Assembly: GCF_963678635.1 (NCBI RefSeq)
Contig: NC_087064.1
Span: forward strand, 16,299,802 to 16,363,801
Length of the DNA stretch: 64,000 nucleotides
Direction: 5' to 3'
Source: Symsagittifera roscoffensis
Lineage: Eukaryota; Xenacoelomorpha; Acoela; Convolutidae
Shown: positions 10,901 through 22,900 of the stretch, piece by piece
Numbering within the stretch: position 1 is the stretch's first letter
Layout: the number at the start of each line of letters is the position of its first letter
Translations under genes and position numbers: made by a program
The notes under the pieces: model-generated
The model's input: only the letters and a program-made list of their open reading frames with translations
What the model was told of the DNA's origin: nothing
Databases searched by the model: none

Positions 10901-13900
10901 CCATATAATTAACCAAATAATATTATAACCAATCAATTTTGGCAAATAAGCTTCTTTTAACCAATTTGGAACGATTTTAAGAAGGATTAACTCTCCACTT
11001 ACGCGTTAATAGCGCGAAATATATCGCGCGTTAATTGTCCCAAATTGGCCAAAATGGCCATCTTTAAACCCCCATAACTTTAGGAAAAATGATCACAGGT
11101 GAAATATCTTTTCAAATTTTAGCTCAGGACAACTATACCTTTTGAATGATATAAAAAAATTCCGTCAAAAATGGCTAGTTAAAAAGTCGAAATTTGTCTG
11201 AAGAAAAAAAAAACCCACCCCGAGCAAAAATATTCAGTTACTTTCGTATCGAAAGACGGAACAACAAGACTGCTCGTATCAGGGCGAAGCCCTGAATGTT
11301 CCGACTGCCTTTTAGGGTTTTATGGAGCAGTAATAACATTAAAAAATGAAATGTAATAAAATTTAAAAAAAAAATTCAATTTGAAATTTTTTATGAAAAT
11401 CATCCCCCCACACGCCATTTAAAGTACAAAAAGATAGATTTAGCTCCTTGTAACCAAACAATTATGGCAAATAAGCTTCTTTTAACTAATTTGGACCAAT
11501 TTTAAGACGGATTAACTCTCCGCTTACGCGTTAATAGCGCGAAATATATTGTCCGCTTACGCGTTAATTGTCCCAAATTGGCCGAAATGGCAATCTTTAA
11601 ACCCCCATAACTTTATCAAAAATGATCACAGGGGAAATATCTTTTCAAATTTGAGCTCAGGACAACAATACCTTTTGAATGATATAAAAAAGTTCCGTCA
11701 AAAATGGCTAGTTAAAAAGTCGAAATTTGTCTGAAGAAAAAAAAACCCACCCCGAGCACAAATATTCCGTTACTTTCGTATCGAAAGTCGGAACAAAAAG
11801 TCCACTCATATTGAAAAAAAATGCACTAAAGATCGACAAACGCGCAAGTCAAACAGCATCGCAAGTCAAACGCGCGAGTGGTTTCATATTTTTGCAAAAA
11901 AAACTAGTTGATCGGGAAATGAGAAATTACTAGAATGAGCAAGGCAAAAATGAAATTGAATTTGCCAGTCACTACGGAGGGTATGATGAGAAGAAATTGA
12001 TCAGCTCTCAAGCTTCAAAGGAAAATGATTGAAATTCTTTGCTCTAAAAAATAAAAATCAGAAAAAAAATTTGTTCCGTTTGAGAACATACAGAAAGAGG
12101 TCTGGATGAAAGCGCAATACAGACAGATGAAGGAAGTTTTGAAATAATGCTTATGTATAAAGAAGCAAAATTAAAAAAACTGAGTTAAAACTTGTTAATT
12201 TGGGATCTAGAAATTGTTAATTTAGGCTTCTTCGCTTAGAATTTTGGCCATAAACTGCTGCAACTGCATAAGAGTTGGAATGCAAGTTGGATGAGTAAAT
12301 TGGAAAGGAAAACATCAAAGACGAAGAAACAAACAAATAAAAGCCCAAACAATTAAGCCTAAACAAGCCCAAACAATTAAGCCTAAACAAGCCCAAACAA
12401 TTAAAAGCCCAAACAATTGCCTAAACAAGCCCAAACAATTAAAAGCCCAAACAATTAAGCCTAAACAATGATCGTTAAAATTTTTTGACCGGCAAAAACT
12501 GAAACTAGAAAACATTATTTGTATTTATCATGCTGGTAAAAAGTTGACATAGTGGCAAACTTTCCCGAAGGAGGGTGAATGTGCCACTGCTACGACATTA
12601 ATTTATTATTATTAACTATTGTTATTAACTATTAGCTGATGTAATACCGGTCAAAGTCATGGTCAGCAACATTGAACGACCAACATTTAATTTTTCATGA
12701 TCATAGATATCTCCGCCCCCCCCCCTCCCCCCAAATTGATAAAAAATTAACAGTTTTTTTCTTAAATAAAACTGGATCGATTTCACTTCGAAATGCTAGC
12801 TGATACAACGAACCTTAAATCAATTTAAAATTATTCTCAAAATACGAAATATATGAAAATTAAAAACGCATTTGAGCTCATAACTGTCAAATTTTTGTGT
12901 AGAAAACGGCAAAAAAGAGGAGTAAAGAGCCAGTTTGAAACCAGCTTATTTAAGTAAACTGTTTCTTTGACCAGTCATAAATTACTGTTTTGCCTTTCTT
13001 AGTAATATCGATCTAATTTTGGTGTTTATTTTTCACCTTTTAGGAGAGTATCATGGAAAAATCCAAGTTGCCAATCAGCTTCACTGGCCTTTTTATTTCG
13101 TATCGATCTTGAATCAAGCTGCCGTCATTCATTTGTTTGAATATATCTTTGAAACGATGTTGCCATTTTGCTGTTTTATAGGGCTATCTAATTTGCAACC
13201 CTTTTAGTTCATAGTTCCGATCACAAATGAGTCTTCGTCACCACAAGCCTACCGTCAACTATATTGTTATTATATTAGATACTTTTTCTGTCGTTCAAGA
13301 GCCCGATGACTTGCCCGGTCTGACGCAGTCCAGCACATCTTTCTCCTACTCCGGCTCGGTGACGTCATCTTTGTCTGGATTCGAACTGGATAACATCAAA
13401 GTGATGTCGGGAGTAGCGAGCAGGGTGTCTTATGTGGTGACGACAACGGATGACAGCTCAATTGTAAGTAAATTGACCATTTAAACTCATCGTGTTCTTT
13501 CGCCCACCCTCAGAAATATAACGCCAAAAATTTAACGTAACCACCCGTGTTGACCTTCCTTCACCAAAAGAGCGCTAATTGTGCAATTCCATGCAACACC
13601 AAGGCTAGCCGGTTGCTGTGCAAGTAGCACAGAATGTTCCGACGTTCCGACAAAAGTAAATAAAAATTACCTTTTTTTTTCATTTTTTTTCTTCAAATTA
13701 GTGTCATTTCTTGTACGATGTGTGATGAGAAAACTATACAAATTGTATTACGTAAAGAAATAAGGCATAACTGACGTAAAATTGTTTTAAAAATGGCATG
13801 ATCGCCTTCAAATAATGACAAATAATTTTTTTAAATGAAAAAAAATTTAAAAAAAAAATTTAAAATGTTTGCTTATTTTTTTGCTCTTAAGTGTCAGAAG

Positions 13901-16900
13901 CAAAAAATCTCATTTTAGTGTTCTATTGTGTCAGGCAACTGGGACGCGTCTTTTAGTACCGCTGGAATAAGCCAGACACTATCTGGCTTAAAATCCGGCT
14001 GCAAGTATTCCGTCGCACTCTCACCTATCTGCCTGGAAACAAATACAGCTAATGAGGTATCCAACAGCAAAATGTACATTTTTGACAAGTGTACATCGCC
14101 TCAGGCTCCGAGCGCCTTGTCGACTGCCAACTTTGACAACGTTCTAGAAACTTCGTTTCATGTCATTGGACTAACGGTTCTATCCGGATTCCACCACGGC
14201 TTCAAGGTCAGCAATTAGCATCCCAAAAACGGTCTTTTAAGTGCATTGCGCCCGTCAATTTTAACTCCACAAATTTAAGCAAAGCTCCGTGGTAGGTTAA
14301 ATTTTGTTGTAATCGGCCCGAAAATCATAAAAAAAATTGTCATTGGCTTAGAGTGGAGGATACCTCCATCGGTATTTAAAAATTTATTGAAAATCGCAAC
14401 ATAATGTTTTTTTTGAAAATTTTTATGAATGTTCATTCTTTCAAGGTGGAGGTGACTAAAAATGACCAAAGCACCCAGACTGTTGAATTAACTAGAGCTG
14501 ATTCTGTTTACGTTGTAAGCGATTTGGATGTGGGTTTTCGACACACAGTTACTATCACTGCGAGGTGTGAGAGTGGCGCAAATGATGTCGAATATGGAAA
14601 CTCGATCACGTATCAGCAATGCACAAGTGAGTCTTATCTGTGAAATAATTTTTCGGTTTAATTTTTACTCGAAGGAAAATATGTAAAAGAGGTGTTTTCA
14701 AGGGTTTTTTTCATAAGGTTCAAGTATTGCATTCAATTATCATAGAGTTCGAAGACGCAAAATTTAAATATCTCTTTAAGATATTACAACACTTGGTTTA
14801 AGATATCCGGCCGCAAACATTAAAACTAGAAGTTAAACTCTTTTTCCTTTAACTGTTGTTTTTAAGCGAAATAAGAAAACCAGTTGCTGTGTATGAAGCG
14901 CAGAAAGCTCCGACCATAATAAAAAAAACTATAAAAACACTTTTTTCTTGCGAAATTGTGTTGTTTTTGCGGGTGGCGTGGTGAGAGAAACAGGACAAAA
15001 AATTGCTACATAAGTTTGGCATACTCAACTACGGTTGTCTTTAGCCTTCAAAAAAACTAAGAAACAAATAAACTTCCACAAAATCCAACATTGTTTCAAG
15101 TTTTTGCAATAATTTTTAATTTTTCTTGAAACCTTTTTTATTGCCAAGCAGCGCTGCATGAAGCTTCAAAATCTGATTTTTCTGGGTTAAAGCTAAATTT
15201 TTATACTCAAATAGAAGCTGTTTTCTTAATTTTTCTGGTTTTAATGATGTCAAATTTTCCCTTTTTTAATCGTCAAATCAGCACTATGCTCAAGGCACTA
15301 AAATGATACATCACCTGCGCCATTCCAATGATTATTTGAGCTACTTGATTTTGCATGAAAATAAAACGTATAAGCAAGTAAAGAGAACCCAAAAGCAAAC
15401 CCGAAGACATAGTTCATCCGCCTTTTCAGTGGTCGAAACGAAAGTTCATGATGATAGAATTGTTTTGCAACAATACTAGAATTTATTTTTCAAATGGTGT
15501 AAATTGTGACACGGAAGTTTCAGCCAATTAATTAGCGGCTTTACCGGGTTGATCTCCTTTGACCAAAAATTCTACTCATACAAATCCATAAACTAAGTCA
15601 ATGAAAAAATACTGGTCATACAAATTTCATAAATTTTGCTGAAATTGTGTCATCGAAATTTCAAAGAAATTTTTCTTGTTTTGGCTTAAATTTTGGTGTA
15701 TCGTACTAAATGAAACAGAAAACTTCTTTGTAAGAAAATGCTTATCATACAATTTTCAAACATGACTCAGGAAATTGTATGACTAGTATTTTTTTGATGG
15801 CGACCGCAACAATTTTTTCTCAAGTAATTTTGAAATTGTCGCAAACATTATTTTTGTGTTTTTTTTTCAACCGCAAATTGAATATCGTTATCAAATGGGC
15901 TTTTTTCAAAACAATGTTTGCATGCAACATTGATTTTTTGTGTGCATAACGTAGTCCTGGATTTTGGATTTTGGACAAATATTGGATTTTTTTCCTTTTT
16001 GCTATATAACTTTTTTCGAAAACGCTAAAAACGCTTATTTCTTTGCATGCCATGTTTATGTTTGCTTTGATCAATTTCGAAAATTTAAAAAATCAAAACT
16101 TTAAAAATAACCACCGTTGAAAATTTCTGCCAAATTTTAAAAGTTTGTTACTTTCGTTACATTATTTGTGTAAGACAGAATTAAGTCATTTCAGTCCGTT
16201 TCCAATGCATTTTTAATGCGAGACGGTCAAACTTTTGGTTACTCTTCGTTTTAGTAACCAAGATTTTTGTTACTTGTATTCAATTACGAACACAACCAAA
16301 ATTTTTGAGAAATTAATATGCAAAAATCTATATTTTTGGTTTATGGAAAACCGCTAGTCATACAATTTCCGTATATGAAAAATCACTAATGATAGACTTT
16401 TCATGCAGTTTTATGTACTTATGAAATTGCATTAAAAGTGTATGACTAGCATTTTTCCAAATATGAAAATTGTATGAGTAGCATTTTGGTCAACCAGGGT
16501 ATAGGGTTAATAATAGGTTATTATAGAAACTAAAGGGTGATTTTTGAAAAAAAAAGTTTCAAATTTAAATCGACCTTTCTATTTAGGTCAGCAAACTTGG
16601 AAAAAATTTGATGTTTCAAACTTGAAGAAAAAACCTATTTGCCAATTTGAAGCCAAAATTATATTTTTCTGTTAGGAGACATCTTTTTGATCATAAGCAA
16701 GCTTGAAAGAATTGATATCTGAAAGTTTTCGTTTTTCGCGCGTGCTAGTACAAATTTTATAGAATATCACGACGGCAAGTATCAAGACCTAACTTCCAAA
16801 AATAATGTTTTCAAAATAAAAATGAAATTTGAAATTTCACACATTTTTCTGTTGCTTGAAAGATTTTCCAACATATTTATTTATTTTTGAACTTGAATCA

Positions 16901-19900
16901 GGAAGATTTTTTGTCTTCAAGTTAATCCAAAAAATATGAAAAATGTGAACATCCAAAAAAATTTCTGACCACTCCTTGCTCAAGAAAACTCATGGATCTA
17001 AAAATTATTACTGTTATTTTGGGTCGATTGAAAAAATAGAATTGCCCAATAAATGAAATAGATGAGCGATTTGAACGTTCAGCAGGAGAACCCGGTTACT
17101 ATACAAAAAACACGCAACCACAGTGTTTTTTTGAAAATATTGAAAAAATGAACCGAAAAACAGAACAATTGTCATGCTTTATAGTTTATTACGAGAACAA
17201 ACTGTGTATTTTGTAAAATTTTAGGCGAGTTCCGAAACAAGGACACTCCCTTTGTTCTTATTTTGCTCTTTCAAGTTCTTTGATCTTTGACAAAAATTTA
17301 ACTTGTGTTGAAAGACTTATCTCTTGATTCCAGAGACATACAAACACCAAATTGTTTGCCTATCTTGTTAACAGTTTTGCCTCGTAGTATATTGGTGTCA
17401 CGGGAGGAGTTGAATTGAGGACTAAAATTTTTTTGATGTGATGATTCTTTCAATAACTAAATAATTGCAAAAATAACTTTGTTAGATATGCTTAGCACAG
17501 TATGCGAGTGGATGTTAAAATAATAATTTGAGTGCTTTGAGAGTAGAGAGCAAAAACACTGGTAAGAATGCAGAATTTTGACAATGATATTTGGAAACGT
17601 TCACATAAAGTTTCCTGATGAAAATTTTTTAAACTTTGATTTTGCCACAAATTTGATTTATGTATTTTACAAAATTAAATGCTTGTCTTCTACTAACGCA
17701 GTGATCAAAGCTGTTTCAGTGCTACAAAAAACCTGGTAGTTCGATCACCAAGAAACAAGTGTGGCAAATAGATTGTCAGCTTTCTTTAGTAATTGAAAAA
17801 TATAACTTCTAAATTTAAAAATTACTTGGAATACCAATTTTCACCTGTATTATCTACTTTATAAACTTGAGTTACGATAAACACTCCTAAGTATTGGAAT
17901 AGATGCTATACTATCTTGCACAGGCGCGGATGCGGATCTAGGAATTTCTCGAGGGGGGCGGATTTTCAAAAAAAATTTGAAAATTTTGTCGACCCTTTTT
18001 TTTTAGGTCGACCAAATTGATTTTCTGAGCTCTCCCAAACGACTAAAAAGACCCTGTTTTGGCCAAAATTTCTGCGCCGCAGGCAAAATTTTGAAAAACA
18101 GGCCAAAATAGCGTTTTTAGGCACTTTTTCGAAAATTTCGACCAAAAATTGCGTTTTTTCGGCGCGCGCTTCCCCCTCAAAATTAGTATAGATTGGCGCC
18201 GAAGGCACCTTCAGAAAATTTTTAAGGTCAGTCAGCCAAAAAAGGATTTCTCAAAATAGTAGAAAGGGGGGACCCTTTGGGTCGGCAGGGGGTCGAATCC
18301 CTGAAAGGTTATAATTATATATATATCGCCTCATTTCGGTTATAATTTTGGACTAAATAACAGAAAAGACATTTTGGGTCGTATAACAGACATGAAAATC
18401 ATTCATTTAGTCATTATCAAAGCGTCCCCAACTACAAAAACTGTAAACGAGGTGTCCATGCAAGATTCCTGTAGTCTTACAAATGATCACGTGTTTCCAC
18501 GAAAAAAAAATTGCGGTTTTACTAAACCAAGTCTCGTGAAAAATGTAGTTAGAAGTTGACATTTAAGTTTGAGCCCCCCTAACTGGTTTCTTTTTCTTTT
18601 CAGAACCCTCAATTGTTGACGTGAGTTCAGTTACCATTTCATCCGTTACATCTTCGAGCTTCACTGTCAATGGTATAGTACCATCCAGTGGAACCTTTAA
18701 CACTAATGTTCAAGCAACAGCCACTTGCCCTGATGACTCATCTTTTCAAACTGCTGACAGCGTGACCTCTTCTCCTGAAATTGTGACGTTCACAAGTTTG
18801 GTAGCAGGATGTAAACATGGCATAGTGGTTACCAATTACTGCGAGAGTTATGCCTCTGAAAATATCGCGACGGCGCCTTCACAATGCACAAGTAATTACT
18901 GATACATTTATTACAACAGTCCTCCAAAAGCTAAATCATCGTTTCATGAAATACTAGGTTAATAAATTTATAAGACTTTAAAAAAAAAGAAAACAGATAA
19001 ATAATCAATATAGAGCCAGAAATTTGCCCAAATATTTATCTAAAACCCTTACTTAAAATCATCTGAATTTTTAAAATTGTTTGTTGAAGAACAATGAACT
19101 GGTAAATAAATTGAATATCTTATTAATAGTTCGAAGTCAGTTAATTTCAACTTTATCGGATACTTTGTTCCTCGTAGAGCCCGAAGCAGTTTCCTCTGCT
19201 TCGCGATCCGAGCGGACATCTTCCAGCATCTCGGTCGGGTCAGTGGCCGTAGGAGGTAGCGGATTCTTCAACAAGTTCTCAATCCAGGCTTTCTTGGGCA
19301 GTGTTGAAGCGTCCACCGAAGTTTCATCAACCTCAAGGCTCTTTTTTTTGTATCTAAACACCTCGCCATGTATGCATGCTTAATCATGTCAAAGCATTGT
19401 TTTAGTGTTGTGAACAAACAAAAGTGAAGTTCATGTAGGAAAAGCTTCAATGGGCTACAAATCAATTTTTGAGTTTGTTTGAATCCGATCTCAAAACATA
19501 ACAATTTGGCAAAATTTATAGTAAAATTTCTAGAGGTTTCAATACATCATGAAATTATTTTGATTATTGACCGGGTAAAAAAATCATCTGGTAAAAAGAA
19601 GATTGAAGAGAAAACAGCAAATCACTTCATCTCGTAATTTAAAAACAAACAGAGAAAAAATGTTATCTGGTACTTTAAAAACAGAAAAAACTTTTTTATC
19701 CGGTAATGTAAAATCAAACAGAAAAATTTTGTCTGGTAATTTAACAACAAACTAAGTGAAGAGGGAGAGAAAAAAGAGCCAAATTTAGTTCGGAAACAGT
19801 GGCGATAGATGGTCTTGTTCCTGGCACTCGGTACAGCTTAAAAGTGTACTCATTCTGTGACGATGAGAAAACGGCGGGGACAGCTCATATCATGGCAGAC

Positions 19901-22900
19901 CAATGCACAAGTTCGTAACTATTCTGGTTATTGAGAAGCAGTTTTTTTGATACGTTTTTTTGTCAATCCAAAATCAGGTACAAAGAAAGAAAGTACGGTT
20001 TCTAGTGATGTATCATAATACATTATTGATATCAGTCATTTTTATACGCCAACAAAAGTTAACAAGAATGCTTATGGAGCAGCAGTAATAACAAAAAAAA
20101 CTTAAATAAATTAAAATAAAATGAATTTTTTTTTGTCTAAAACTTGAAATTTTTTATAAAAATTATCCCCCCACACGCCATATAAAGTACAAGAAGATAG
20201 ATTTCGTTCCTTGTAGCAAATCAATTATGGCAAATAAGCTTCGTTCAACCAATTTGGAACGATTTATAAGACGGATTAAATCTCCGCTTACGCGTTAATA
20301 GCGCGAATTATATCGCTCGTTAATTGTCCCAAATTGGTCAAAATGGCAATCTTTAAACCCTCATAACTTTACGAAAAATAATCACAGGTGAAATATCTTT
20401 TCAAATTTAAGCTCAAGACAACAATACCTTCTGAATGATAAAAAAAAATTTGTCAAAAATGGCTAGTTAAAAAGTCGAAATTTAACTGAAGAAAAAAAAA
20501 ACCCACCCCGAGCACAAATATTCCGTTACTTTCGTATCGAAAGTCGGAACAATAAATATTTAAAGTTCATGATTTTCCTTCCTGCTAAAAACTACGAACA
20601 AACATTACAAAATTATTAGAAAAAAAAGAAAGACAAATTTTTTAAATTTCAAGATTGTTACTGTCAAAAAATTCAGTTTCACTTGCATATCAGCTGACTG
20701 CTGACTGTTCTTGTTCATTCAAGACCCTTGAGAGCAGTTGCAGATTTAGGGGAGGGGGGGCGGAGGGTTGGACGCCTTTCTCTCTTTTAGGGACTCGACC
20801 CCCTAACGACCCAAAGGGCTGTTTGTGATATTTTGTGATATCCATTTTTGACCGACTGACCTAAATTTTTTGTAAGGGTACCTTTGGTGCCCATATATAC
20901 TAACTTTGAGAGGAGCGCGCGCCAAAAAAAACCAATTTCGGCCCGTTTTTTCAAAAATAGAATCTCTTGGCCCAAAACATAGTCTTTTCAGTGCTTTGGC
21001 AGAGCAAAAAAATTTCAATTTGGCCGACCTAGAAAAAATCGACAAATTTTTTGAATGATTTTTGATAATACACCCCCTCGAGAAAATCCTAGATCCGCCT
21101 CTGCTTGAGAGAAAACGAAAATTAACTAAAATTTATTTTGGCATCACTTGAAGCTAGCACATAAATTTTGAAAAAAATATAATATAGCTATTTGAAAACA
21201 ATATATTATTAATTACTCACCTTTTGCAAAAAAGGGAATCGTTTCAAGGTTCGAAAATTGCATAAGCTTAACTAATCAAACATTTCTTGATAGAATGGGG
21301 CTTCGTTACACGGTACCATAGGGTGGTAATAGTTAACAAGACTGCTCGTATCAGGGCAAAGCCCTGAATGTTCCGACTGCCTTTTAAGGTTTATGGAGCA
21401 GTAATAACATAAAAACATTAAAGGTAAAAAAATAATAAAAATTTTATTTTTCTAAAATTTGAGTTTTTTTATGAAGTCATCTCCCCACACGCCATATAAA
21501 GTACAAACGAATAGATGTCGCTAAGAGTAACAATCAATTATGGTAAATAAGCTTCTTTCAACCAATTTGGAACGATTTAACTATCTTTTCAAATTTAGGC
21601 TCAGGACAACAATAGCTTTCGAATGATAAAAAAAAATTACGCCAAAAATGGTTAGTTAAAAGTCGAAATTTGTCTGAAAAAAAACCCACCCCGAGCACAA
21701 ATATTCCGTTACTTTCGTATCGAAAGTCGGAGCAACAAGATCCTGAAAGTATACAAACATCCGATGAGGCAAGCATAAAACAGTGCAGTCACAAAAAAGC
21801 AAGGCTGCTTGTATCAGGATGAAGCCTTGAATGTTGCGACACCATTTAAAGCTCTATGAAATAGTTTAATCTTATTAATTTTGCTTCAAAAAGTGAGCAA
21901 TTTGTTTATTATTTACAAAAGTTTCAGGAAAAAAAATCCACAAGAAATTTGATCATAAACTGTAATTTTTTGAGGGGAGCGGTGGTGAAGTGGTTACGTC
22001 TCCGCCTCTCAAAGGGGAGCGGTGGTGAAGTGGTTACGTCTCCGCCTCTCAATCGAAAGGTCGGATGTCCGAGGCCCACCATGATCTGTGCTCGTTGCTT
22101 GAAGGTGAGGCAACATTACCCAGCCCAGAAAATTAACCAAAAAAAATTGCATGTAGTTCTTAAACAGGGGCGCAACAGCGGTTCGCCGTGATGAGCTGTA
22201 CAGCTCTTGTGTTGGTCCTTTCCCCCGTGGATAAATGGTCTTAAGTAAGCAGCCAACGCAAAGCTTCAAAGAACACTTTCAATTTTCGATTTTAAAAATG
22301 ATGAACTATTTAAACAACAGATAAATATTTTTTTTTGGTTGTTTCGATGTTTCCAGTTTGATTTTTTTTAAATATATATACTTGAATTGATAGGCTTTTA
22401 AATAGATATAAATGAATCAGTACACTTTTATTGCCTAGTATTGTATTACGAAGGCTAAAAAATTTGCCGCAACATAATTTGAAATGATTTTTGTGCCGAA
22501 TTATATAACCACTTACACTTTACTTCTCCAAAAAAGTATCGCGTTTTACTTATCTCAATTGGCAACGTTCAAACCTTTTCAATGTCTTTCTAAATTTGGG
22601 CTTTTGTCATCTATAGTTTTCAGATAATTAAAGATACAAAAAATGGCTGCTTCTAAAATCCCACGGATAATCTCAACAAATATGGTTTAAAGAGGACGAC
22701 TTCAAGCTGAATATTCAAAATCTTTCATTGAAATTCAGGCAATAATGAACACTATGAAGTCAAATTTGAACTAATAAGTTACAATTTTTTTCGCGTGCTT
22801 CTTTATCGAAAAACGATTGAGTTCTAATACAATTCCTGTAATGATTTTTTGTTTTGACATAAAAACAACCCGCAAAAAAACATCTAAAACAACATTACAG

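Noticed and set aside
11549-11933. Two plus-strand frames of 61 and 68 codons
   Set aside because: They run through the family B repeat. Equivalent frames are not kept in other copies.
13931-13936. Acceptor gtgtcag for exon 3
   Set aside because: It would leave phase 1 against the phase-0 donor of exon 2. The acceptor ending at 13918 keeps the frame.
22009-22090. Possible functional tRNA gene
   Set aside because: The head resembles a tRNA, but the acceptor stem does not close, the B box is mutated, and the same sequence with an extra body is repeated at 6436; it is a SINE.
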